Source: Cristatella mucedo (taxonomy: Eukaryota > Bryozoa > Phylactolaemata > Cristatellidae). From it: a stretch of 58,530 nt of DNA. Shown here one piece after another: positions 21,901-33,900 of the stretch. Position numbers and translations under genes: made by a program. How positions within the stretch are numbered: position 1 is the stretch's first letter; every line of letters begins with the position of its first letter. The DNA lies in the NCBI GenBank assembly GCA_009760855.2, contig WPIO01000403.1:1-58530 (forward strand), read 5' to 3'. The notes below the pieces were generated by a model. That model saw only the letters and a program-made list of their open reading frames with translations. It searched no databases and was not told where the DNA came from.

Positions 21901-24900
21901 CGAATTATGAGTTTTATATTTTCACCCTTTGCGGAGTTTAGCGACATATTCGTATGACTTTGCCACAGGGAAGCATGCCCAGATATGTATTAAAAGCGGC
22001 CCTTGATTTACTTGCTCGATCTCGGAGTACTGCTTGTTGCAGGTGAAAAGGCAACAGTGCGCTCACACTTGAACCTGAATGAGAAACTGATTTGTTCAAC
22101 GTTGGTTGTAGATGTGCAACAGGTGCCAACCTCAAAAACCATCGGCGATGATCAGTTCGATCGTGTTGAAAAAACACCAGAAAAAGATTTGCACGGTATC
22201 CAGGCTATTGATGTCAAGATCATGAACGAATGCTACGATAAAACTAACTTGGCCCCTCGCCGATCGGCCGAAGTTTACAAAGGTTGGTCGCCTCTTTGCT
22301 TTCGAGTCCCCGCGGCAGCCAGCCGCAGTAGCAGCCTCTTGTGATGCTGGTGGCACCGATCGTCGTGTCTGGTCTCACGTTGACGGTTTTGCTGAACAGC
22401 TATTGAAAGGAAAGTTACACTCCAGTCTTGTAGTGCGAACGAAGGCGTGAAATAAGGCATGCTATGCATGTTCAGTACCGGCGGCTGCGGCTCTTTCCGG
22501 TGCATAGTTTATATTTTGATCACAGACAGCTACCTGCCAATCGCATCTCCCAAATTCTTTTCATTTGTCGGGGCCGTGCAGATGTATATGCATAATCTAT
22601 ACTGCCTATACGATTAGATTAAGAAAAGAAGGCGGTACGATTGTGGCGCCCTGCTGGCCTGCCGAATTATAGTGCTAACTAGAGCTTTTCGGCAGCGGGA
22701 AAGAACTCCTTTGTACTTGAGCACTAAGCCAGTGAGGAGCGTCAGTGCGGTTAGAGATCAAGAGCTTAAGAGCAAGCCAGGAAGCTCTGAGACCAGTGGT
22801 GGTGACTAGGCTTTTAGAATTTATCCGATACCCGCGGAAGCTGCTGATGGATGCTGGTTGGCCTGTCAACCTCCGCCTTCATTCTTTCCAAAAAAGAAGC
22901 TTTTGGAACTCATTCACTATTGAAGGTGGACAGAAGTGCCCTTCCAGTCACCTAGGTATGGTATTAATTCCTTACCGAAATAGGCCAAGGTGTTGGGCCC
23001 AATACCATTAAGCTCTGCCCCATTGTCTCAGCCAGGTACTTAAGAGTTGAGCGACGTTCGCTCATTGTCTCTTTTGGTCTTTTGTCCGGCTCTGCGCTTC
23101 GACGCCGCAGACATATTTCTCTGAAAGCGAGGGAGGAGAGCGGGCTGTCAGCCGGCGATGGACGGAACAGAACGAGGCATCACTAGGAGGATTCGGTGGA
23201 CTCCACCGAATACGGTCGTATAGCACTCGAGCTAGCATTTTGTGGTTCTTTTGTTTTTTGTTGGTTCGCACTAGCACATGGTCTCGGCCTAAGGACTTGC
23301 CGGTGCGAGCTAGACGTAGTTGGCGTGTGTGGAGTCCTAGTTCTCCGGTTAGGGTTTAGGCTCTGGTTCGGGCTCTGTCTATTTGGGTCGTTCCCCACTG
23401 TAGACGTAAGTAGCTTCAGTGTGGAGACACAATTCCCTCCGCAAAAATGTTGGTCTGCTGAGTACGTACGAGGAGTGTGGAGATAAAACTGAGCTAGACG
23501 GGCAGCGACTTTGTGTGCTTGCGAATAAGGATCCATAAAATCATCTATTTGTGTGTCTCGCTTTCCAATTCGTGCCGCTGACTCACAGCCCATTTTAGTA
23601 ACGGTAAGCAGGTCAGCTTCAGGAATTCACGTTCCGTGGCAGCCAGCTTATTGAGCGTTGGCCCGCACCGAACGGCATTAGGCGCTAGGTTAGGCCGCTA
23701 GGTAAGCGGCAGGTCAAGCCTACTACGCCGAGCCTTCGGCGTTACACGATGCTGAACCTTGTGGGGTAACAGACCTGATAGGTTTGCTAGAGCTAAAGTT
23801 CGCTGAAGTCAAAGTTCGCCAAGCTGGTTTTGCCCAGTTTTTAAGTTGCTTGCCTCGATTATGGTCTTGCCAAGGTCATGGGCTCGAGCCCGGTGGAATA
23901 TGAGCAGTGCCTGAATAGAGATTGCCTTCTCTTGAGGAACAATGCAAAAAAGTATATTTACATAATAAAGGGATCACAAAGTGAGTTACACAACACAAGC
24001 TGAACCGATTTTCCCTTCGGTACTTGTAACAGCTTGTCCTGTAGGTTCTGCTGATTTTCTGACTTTGTATGCATTTACTTACTTTGTATTGCATTTTAGC
24101 ATCCTGTCCAAAGATTCCATCACTTAGAAAATATGAAGGCCTCGAGGTTGCTGTCAAGGTCTTGGACAACCGGACCCCACACAGTGGCTATCAGTTATAC
24201 AAGTTCTTTTGTCAGGTGAGTCGGTTGTGTTGTTCGTCTATAGCTGTGTTGCTAATCTGCGGTTCGAAAGCATTATATGTCAGCTTTGCATATATGTGCG
24301 GCAGAATGGACTCTGCAAAAAATTGTACACCGTCGCAGTCGGCTTCTAGTGCTTGCAAGCCACGCCCTGTGAACTGTGGCTGCAGTGAGCAATCAGTGCA
24401 GATCTCGTTAGGCGATCTTGGCAATTGCTTTGCATTTAAGCCGACTGTCGGAGCATTTTAAGACAATGTGCATGTAGCTGAAATTACTGTCGTCGCCCTG
24501 ATCGATGTATTATCACATACTTTTACAAACCGTTGGATACTCCCAAGGGCTCTGCTTCAGTGGCTGAACAAATTCGGAAGTGGTTGCTGTCAGGCAACTC
24601 GTAGATTAGAAGCTCGTAATGATTGGCTGCTGTTTCTGATTTCCGGTGCGCTGCATTAAGAAGCTCTGCATGCGGAGCATATTTTTATGGTCCTAACTTG
24701 CGTCGTCGTTGTAGGAGTTGCTGTGTGCACACGTTCTTCGCAGCCCGTTCCTGCTGCCCCTCATCTGCTACAGCTATGAGCCGAAGGAGAACAGCATCAC
24801 AGGGTAAAGTGGTGCAGTGCAGTCAGTCAGTCAATCTCTTGTTATCTCTCCTCTTTTTCTCACACTCTCATCCTCTCTTAATTGTTATTTCACTCCTTTG

Positions 24901-27900
24901 CTCTCTCACTCAGTCTCTCTCTTTCTCTCGTTCTCTCTTATTTTCCATAACTTTCCCCTCTGTTTCTCTCTCCCTCTTTCTTAGTCTGTCACCTTTTCTC
25001 AGTCTGTCCATCTCTCTTTTCTGTCTCGCCCTTTCTCTTCCAGTATTTTAATCTCTACCCTTTTTATATTTTCTCTAGTCTTTCATTTTAGGTCTCTCTC
25101 CCCTATGTCTCTGTTTACCATGTCATCTGTGCCCCATTTTCATGTGATCTCCTCTGCCACCAATCATATGCAAGCAAATTATGTGCACCATTAGCTCGTG
25201 TTGGCGGTCACGATCATGCAAACGCTCAAAAAACACGGGCACAACACATGCACACTCAAAAACACTCCTGCATGCACATTTGTATGATTTGTAAAACTTG
25301 CGATATTCTGCACCCTAATAGATTGATGACAACAGTTTTTCGCAGCAATGAAATTATTGAAGTCTGCCGGACAGGCTCGCAGGACTGCTTGCAGCCGGGA
25401 GAGCGTATCGAATCTTTGCGTTGGCCATGAACGTCTGTGTGCTTGTGCAGTTTGTATACGAACGAGCTGTGGGGTGGAGGGTCGAAGGGCACTGTCCGCT
25501 CTCACCCGTCTTCTCTCCCAGCTCCATGGGTGGGGTGTGGATTAGTGCATAGAGCCATGGATCTAGAAGAGTCAGTTCATTGGGCAGAAGTTAGCCATGT
25601 CTGAAGCAAGAGTGTACTTGGAATCAAGCATTTCTGCTGCGTCAGACCAGGAGGAAAGCCTAGCTATGCCATGCCAACTCCGGGATATCAACAAGTGTAC
25701 GAAATTACGTGTCAGAGTTAGTGTCTCACGAGGGAAACCTCCTTGAAGGATTGGGCAGCCACCCTGACTCTTCCAAGGTTGAGGTTGCTACTCGCCGGGT
25801 TCGATTTGTGAATCGCTGTGCTCGAGTGCTATAGCTAGCTGCCCTGCAATGCTTACAAGTGCCTGCAGCCTGAGCAGCTTCAGATCCAGTGGTCACTCGA
25901 AAGCTGAGGCTCAAGGTGCTGCAAAGCTCCGGCTCTGTCCGGCCTCTCAGGTGCTCCTGTCGCTTGCAGAGCTGCTGCTTCAGCTCCGATGCTGGTCATC
26001 ATCCCGTGATGCCAAGTCGGGATGCTGGCCCAAACCCAGATACGTGTCAGTCGGTACTTTCTTTTCGTTGCCAAAATATTGTTGCCAGAGTGACGGGCTG
26101 ATGCGTCTGAATTATTTATATCGGGGTGGGACACACGATCAGAGGATCGTTGCCTCGAGTAAATGGATTGCCTTAGGCGGCTTCGTCGTCTTCTCACCAA
26201 CTATGCACCCGAATACTCTAGGCCAGAGCTTGCACGAATGACTAAAATGCACTTGCGTGACCTGGTCCAGTTCAGCTTGATGGTGCAATCAAAGCAAGAT
26301 ATTCTATTAAAGTGCTGAGCTAGCTAAAGGGTTGGAGCACCAGTCCTCACGGTCTAAAGTTGCACGTTCGAATTCTGGATATATAGACGAGTTATATTCT
26401 GCTTGGAGCTAATCTAGCCCTAAGATTGTGTCTGTGCAATTAGGTGAAGTTTGATCGATATAAATATACGTTAGTATGCATTTTATTGCAGACAGACTCG
26501 TACGTCCTACTTGCCGTAATAGAATTAGACTTCCGAAAGTTCAATATGAAAATATAATGTACCTCGGGGTATTTACAGGGTATGGCTGCAAACAGATTAC
26601 ATGCGTTTTCTTGCCAATTGCAGACGTTCTTATTGCAAGAATAATCAAGCATGTACTCATGCAATTGCTAAATTTGAACTATGACATCGTAAGTCAGTTT
26701 ACTTATGTGCTCAATAATAGTTACTGTTATGTGCCTACAGGATGTGTATGGCTAATAATAATAATAATAATAATATTGCACTTGATAAACCGCCCTCAGA
26801 GAACTTAATCTCTTTCTAGGCGCTTAACATTTGCTGCAAAGTGATATGCAATAGAATAGTAAGTAAAATCATGCTTGAAAAATAAACATAATGAATAATA
26901 TGGTTAGGGGTGAAATGCACAGGGTCAGCATGCAAATGTGGTTAGTGGCAGCATGCACAGTGTCAGCAGGGATAAGCACATCAAGGACGAATCACAGGTA
27001 CCCACTAAATGCTGTCCTAAATAGGTGCGTTTTCAAGTTTCTTTTAAATGTGGTCAGGTCAGGGGATGTTCAGACACAGGTCGGCAGGGAGTTCCAGGCT
27101 TTGGGAGCATACGAGCTAAATGCATGGTCTCCAAAGGATTTAAGGTTTGTATGAGGTATTTCTAGACTGTTGGATTCCGAAAAGCGAGTGGTACGATGTT
27201 TGGCCTGATGGGGTAGTATATCTGAAAGATAGGCTGGAGCCATAGAATGAAGAGACCTAAAAGTGAGCGACAAAACCTTGAAGTCAATCCGTTGCCTCAC
27301 TAGTAGCCAGTGCAGGTCGGCAAGAAGGGGAGTAATGTGGGAACTGCGACGCTCACGACAGACAAGCCTAGCTGCAGAGTTTTGCACCAGCTGCAATCGC
27401 CTGATCGCACATGCTGATAGGCCAGTAAGCAGTGAGTTGCAGAAGTCGATACGGGATGTCACGAATGCATGGACCATCTTGGACGTGGTATCCTTATCTA
27501 AACAAGCCCTAATTTTAAGCAATGTTATGAAGCTGAAAATATGCGGATTTGACTGTGGAGCTGATGTGGTCGTCTAACGAGAGGTCGCTATGGAATATGA
27601 CACCTAGATTTAGAGCTGATTCAACTGGAGATATGCTGGCAGAACCAATTTTGAAAGTCAGCCTTTCCAATTTCTGAATGCCACTGGGTTTGCCCATATC
27701 TAGTAAGTTAGTTTTATCATCGCTTAGTTTTAGAAAATTTGCTGCCATCTATGACCGGATGTCATCGATGCATGCAGCAAGTGAGTTGTGAGAATTTGAG
27801 GTGCTCGAAGGCTGGGAGGGATAAAAGCAAAGATACAACTGAGTGTAATCCGCATAGAAGTGAAAGCCTAGATTGTGCTTGGTAATCACATCAGCAAGAG

Positions 27901-30900
27901 GCGGAGTATAAACGGTGAAAAGGACCGGACCTAGCACAGAGCTCTGAGGTACTCCATATTTTTGAGGTACTTCAGGTGATCTTTGTCCATTCACGTCAAT
28001 ACTCTGGAGTCTCCCACTGAGATAGGACCTGAACCACTGCAAAGCAGTGCCAGTGATGCCCAGGCGAGATGAGATGCGCTCTAGAAGTACTTTGTGATCG
28101 ATGGTATCAAAAGCTGCCGAAAGATCGAGCAAAACAAGAAGAGACACTTTACCCATGTCTGCATTCCTAAGTAGGTCGTCGTATACCCGAAGCAATGCTG
28201 ACTCTGTGGAGTGATTAGCTCTAAAGCCAGACTGGAACTTACTAGCAAGGTGTGAGGTTTCGATATACGAGTTCAGCTGGTCTGCCACGACCCGTTCCAG
28301 TGTCTTTGATAGGACTGGTAGAAGGGAGACTGGGCGGTAGTTGCTTAAGTTCTCTTGGTCTAGTGTAGCTTTCTTGAGAAGTGGCCTGACTGCAGCTTTT
28401 TTGTAAGGTGCTGGGACATGACCTGAGGCTAATGACATATTATTGATGTTGGCTATGCAAGGCAGCAGCAGATCAATGCAACGTAGGAGCAGGACAGTGG
28501 GAGTAGGGTCGAGTGGACTAGTTGTCTTCTTTGATTGAGATACGAACTTTAGGACTAGATCACTAGTGACCTGCTTAAACACAGACATTGAGGCGCAGCC
28601 AGGAACCGAGGAATAGCATTCTAGTGGGAAGGTTGTCATCGTAGGGATGGATTCCCTGATTTTGTCTATCTTCTGCACAAAGAATCGAGAGAAGCGATCG
28701 GCTAGATCATCACAAGGATCATCAGGTAAGGAGCTAACATGGGAACGGTTGAGAAGATGGTTTATTGTCGACATCAGCATTTTTGGATTGTGCATCTGTG
28801 ATTCAACAATGTTTCTATAGAAGCTAGACTTGGCCTTTGCTAGGATCGATTGGTGCGACCTTCAGTAGTCGTCACATGCCTGTCGATGGACAGTTAGTCC
28901 GGATCTTTTGTATGCCTTTTCAAGCTTTCGTTTAGTAGACTTGGCGAGTTTAATTTCTGTGGTAAACCATAGGCCGTCTGGGCGGGGGCGCACAGTGAGC
29001 TTTGTCAGAGGTGCAAACTCGTCGAGCGTGTCAGCTAGTGTTGTGTCGTTGCAATCTACCAGTGATGACAGATCGGAGGGAGGACTGAGCAGCAAAGGTA
29101 AAGCAGATACTCTCGCACGGACAGCATCGATGTCAAGGGTCTTGAGGTTTCGCGATTCACAGGTTATTTTAGAGGAGAATGTGGGTACACAATGTAGATG
29201 AAATGAGATCTACATGTGGTCAGATAAGCAGGATTTGGTGATAATTGGTGACGACAAAGTGCAGTTATATGAGAAAATTTGGTCGAGTGTGTGACCCTTG
29301 ATGTGGGTAGGGCCATGCACATGAGCCACAAGAGATAAGGAGCCTGTCGATGCACGAAATTCGGTGCTGACAGCATAAGTTATCAAAGTGAACGTTGAAA
29401 TCACCCATAACGAGGAAGGATCGATTCCTTGCACACAGAATCGAAATGAGATCGGAGAAATTTGAGATAAAGGAGGATTTGGTACCTGGTAGGCGATAGA
29501 CTACTGCCACTATCGGAAGCTTGTTTTCGGGTGAGACCCGGACAATTGATTCAAAAGACTGTTTCGAGGGTATCGCAAATGGCTTGAAGTTGAACTTCGA
29601 GCGCACAATAATAGCAACTCCACATCCAGTTTTGATTGATCTAGGGGTGTGAAAGAACGTGAAACCAGATGGAGTAGCATCTTTAATTGTCGGGCATTTT
29701 ATCGATTTCAGGCAAGTTTCAGTTAGAGCGTGCAGGTCGATACCATTTTCAGAAATAAGGTCGTTTACTACTAGATGTTCATTGTACATTGAGCGAGGAC
29801 TCCAATGGCAAGCGTTAAGTCTGGCCGATTGGGTTACAACAGGCCTGATGACCACTAAGTTAGAGAGATTTACAGTGACGCATGAGGGGGAGCTGGCTAG
29901 CTTGTTGCTGTAATATTCGGGGACTGGGCTAATTCAGGTGGACACTCACATGGTTTCTTTCTTTTGAAGATTATCAAGTTATGCGATCTGTAATTGCGGA
30001 CTCTTTTAATGCAAATGGTTGATGCAGGTACAATAATTTTCGCAGTTTGACAGAAAGAGTAGCCAAAGGCCACATGCAGTAGATCTGAAAGCAGTCAGCT
30101 CTGGCCTTAAGCAGGAATTGATCCTATAACTTTCGCGGTCTAGTAGGCTACTTTCGTAACAACTGAGATTATGAGATTTGGTTTCATTCTTTCAACAGAG
30201 GGTTTTAATCCTAGGCTTTAGAAAGGCACTTGCTTGCCGAAGCTGAGTGCGGGTGTACTATGTGAGCGAATATGTTCGTTTTAACTTCGATGGGTTGCCA
30301 ATAATGGCTTAGCTAGGAGCAAACCCCTAAGATGGTGGGGGGCGTCAATCTTAGATTTTACCTGTTCCAGCGTTTGCAATGCTGAAGTAATAATAATAGT
30401 GATAATAATATATATTTGCATAGCACCCTCAGAGTACTTACTCTCTTCCTCGGCTCTTTGTAAATGCTGTAAAGGAAGCATGCAGAGCTAAAGCTTCTGT
30501 CGCCAACTGTCATTAAGCAGAGGAATGGGACAGCTAATTTATTGTCCACACAGGACCTGAGGGCGCGAACAGGCTGAATCTGATGCAGCAGTTCAGCTAG
30601 GTATGAAGGAGCCAAGCCGTGGCGGGCCTTGTGGGTCACCGTGATGACAAAGTAGACTGTGGAACTCGCTTCCACAATTCTTATGCAACGACATCTACTC
30701 TGCAACTACCGACTATGGCACCTCTTTTTCAGCGGTCCTGAACTGCTACTTCTATGCTAATCACTGCCTCAACTGCTCTCCTAACTCTGCTATTCTTCCC
30801 ACTTTCTCTTTGTTGCGTAAGACGAAGTCTGTTGGCTACCGAATGCGTACCGAAAGTCGCTTAGGCTGTGAGTGCGCTATACAAAACTCTCCTGCGTTAC

Positions 30901-33900
30901 ACCCACATGGTCTTTTTGACTGTGGAGTTACAGACGGAGGGAGATAGATTACATTACATGTTCATTTGGACATTGGTAACACCTACAGTGTTAACAAGCA
31001 TGCTATGGTTGGCACTAACATGCACAGTGTCGGCACAGATAAGCACCCGAAAATAAAAAATCTCAAGGATGCAGCAAGTGCATTTTTATTTCATTCAAAA
31101 AATATATCATCACGTCAGGAGGATGTCGTGACATCAGCCGGCAGTGACTTCCAGGCTTTGGGAGTATGTGAGCTAGATGCACGGTTTTTAAGATATTTGA
31201 TGTTGGTTTTAGGCACAGTTAAGCATATTGAGTCACAAAAACAGATGATAAGATTCCTAGCCTGACAAGGGAAGTAGTTCTAATAAGTAAGCTAGATGCA
31301 GAAAATGAATGGGAATTAGAATAAAGTTACAACAACTTCAAATCGATATGCTGCTTGATTGGCAGCCTAGAACTAACTGCTTACTGGCCTACCGGCATGT
31401 GCGATCAGGAGATTGCAGCTGGGGCAAAACTCAGCCGCTAGGCTTGTCTGTCGTGAGAGCCGCAGTTGCCCCATCACACGACTTCTAGCCGACCTAAACT
31501 GGCTACCAGTCAAGCAACCGATCAACTTCAAGGTTTTGTCACTCACTTTTTGGTCACCTTATTCCTTGGCTCCAGCCTATCTCTCAGATCTACTCCCCCA
31601 TCAGGCAATTCATCGCAACACACGCTTTTCGGAATCCAAGGGTCTACAAATACCTCATACAAAGCTCAAATCCTTTGGAGACCGTGCATTTAATTCTTAA
31701 GCTCCCAAAGCCTGGAATTCACTCCTGACTTGCATCAGAAGATCTCCCGACTTGATCATTTAAAAAGAACTTAAAAACACACCTATTTAGGTCAGCATTT
31801 AGTGGGTCCCTGTGATTCGTCCTTTACGAGCTTATGCATGCTGACACTGTGCATGCTGCCACTAACCACATCTGCATGCTGACCCTTCGCATGTCATCCC
31901 AAACCATGTTATTCATTTTGTTTGTTTATCAAACATGATATCAGTCACCATTCAATTGCATTTCCCTTTGCAGCCAATGTGAAGCCGTAGCAGCCACGGT
32001 GGCCGGAACCGCCAGCTCAGAGGCTGCTCGTTTTGTATTCCTAGCATTGTCTCAAACCGCTCAGCACACTCCCCCACATGCGTCACTGTATATCTCTATA
32101 ACATAGTGGTCATCAGGCCTGTTGTAACCCAATCGGCCAGACCTAACTCTTGCCTTTGGAATCCTCGCCTAATGTGCAATAAACCTCTAGTAATAAACGA
32201 ACCTATTTCTGAAAATGGTATCGACCTGCACGCGCTAACTGAAACTTGGCTGAAATCGATAAGTTGCCCGAGAATTAAAGACGCAATTCTATCTGGTTTC
32301 TCGTTCTTTTACACCCCTAGATCAATCAAAACTGGATGTGGAGTTGCCATTATCGTGCGCTCGAAATTCAACTTCAAGCCATTTGCAGTACCCCTGAAGC
32401 AGTCTTTTGAATCAATTTTCCTAGTCTCACCTGAAAAAAAGCTACTGATAGTGGCAGTAGTCTATCGCCCACCAGGTACCAAATCCTCCTTCATGTCATA
32501 TTTCTCCGATCTCATTTCGATTCTGTGTGCAAGAAATCAATCCTTCCTCGTTATGGGTGATTTCAACGTTCACTTTGATAACTTATCTGCCGCTTTCAGC
32601 ACCGAATTTCGTGCATTGACTGACTTATTGTCTCTTGTAGCTCATGTGCATGGCCCTACCCACATCAAGGGTCACACACTTGACCAAATTTTCTCATATA
32701 ACTGCACTTTGTCATCACCAATTATCACCAAATCCTACTTATCTGACCACATGCAGATCTCATTCAATCTACGGTGTGTGCCCACATTCTCCTCTAAAAT
32801 AACCTGTGAATCGCGAAACCTCAAGACCCTTGACATCGATGTTGTCCGTGCGAGAATATCTGATTCACCTTTGCTGCTCAGTCCTCCAACCGATCTGTCA
32901 TCACTGGTAGATTGCTACAACACGACACTAGCTGACACGCTCGACAAGTTTGCACCTCTGATAAAGCGCACTGTGCGCCCCCGCCCAGACGGCCTATGGT
33001 TTACCACAGAAATTAAACTCGCCAAGTCTACTAAACGAAAGCTTGAAAAGGCATACGAAAGATCCGGACTAACTGTCCATCGACAGGCATATGACGACTA
33101 CTGAAGGTCGCACCAATCGATCCTAGCAAAGGCCAAGTCTAGCTTCTATAGAAACATTGTTGAATCACAGATGCACAATCCAAAAATGCTGATGTCGACA
33201 ATAAACCATCTCCTCAACCGTTCCCAGGTTAGCTCCTTACCTGATGATCCTTGTGATGATCTAGCCGATCGCTTCTCTCGATTCTTTGTGCAGAAGATAA
33301 ACAAAATCAGGGAATCCATCCCTGCGATGACAACCTTCCCACTAGAATGCTATTCCTCGGTTCCTGGCTGCGCCTCAATGTCTGCATTTAAGCAGGTCAC
33401 CAGTGATCTAGTCCTAAAGTTCGTATCTCAATCAAAGAAGACAACCAGTCCACTTGACCCTACTCCCACTGTCCTGCTCCTACGTTGCATTGATCTGCTG
33501 CTGCCATGCATAACCAACATCAATAATATGTCATTAGCCTCAGGTCATGTCCCAGCACCTTTCAAAAAAGCTGCAGTCAGGCCACTTCTCAAGAAAGCTA
33601 CACTAGACCAAGAGAACTTAAGCAACTACCGCCCAGTCTCCCTTCTCCCATTCCTATCAAAGACACTGGAACGGGTCGTGGCAGACAAGCTGAACTCGTA
33701 TATCGAAACCACACACCTTACTAGTAAGTCCCAGTCTGGCTTTAGAGCTAATCACTCCACAGAGTCAGCATTGCTTCGGGTATACAACGACCTACTTAGG
33801 AATGCAGACATGGGTAAAGTGTCTCTTCTTGTTTTGCTCGATCTTTCGGCAGCTATTGATACCATCGATCACAAAGTACTTCTAGAGCGCATCTCATCTC

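Larger units (their letters stand above)
18912..22042 (+). other. Intron 1
   Basis: Inferred from exons 1 and 2. It contains a family A LINE 3' scrap (~19960-20045) and a family B LINE (~20254-21085) with a SINE inside. 21394-21624 is open but unassigned. A missed exon of phase 1-1 is possible here. Confidence 0.5.
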
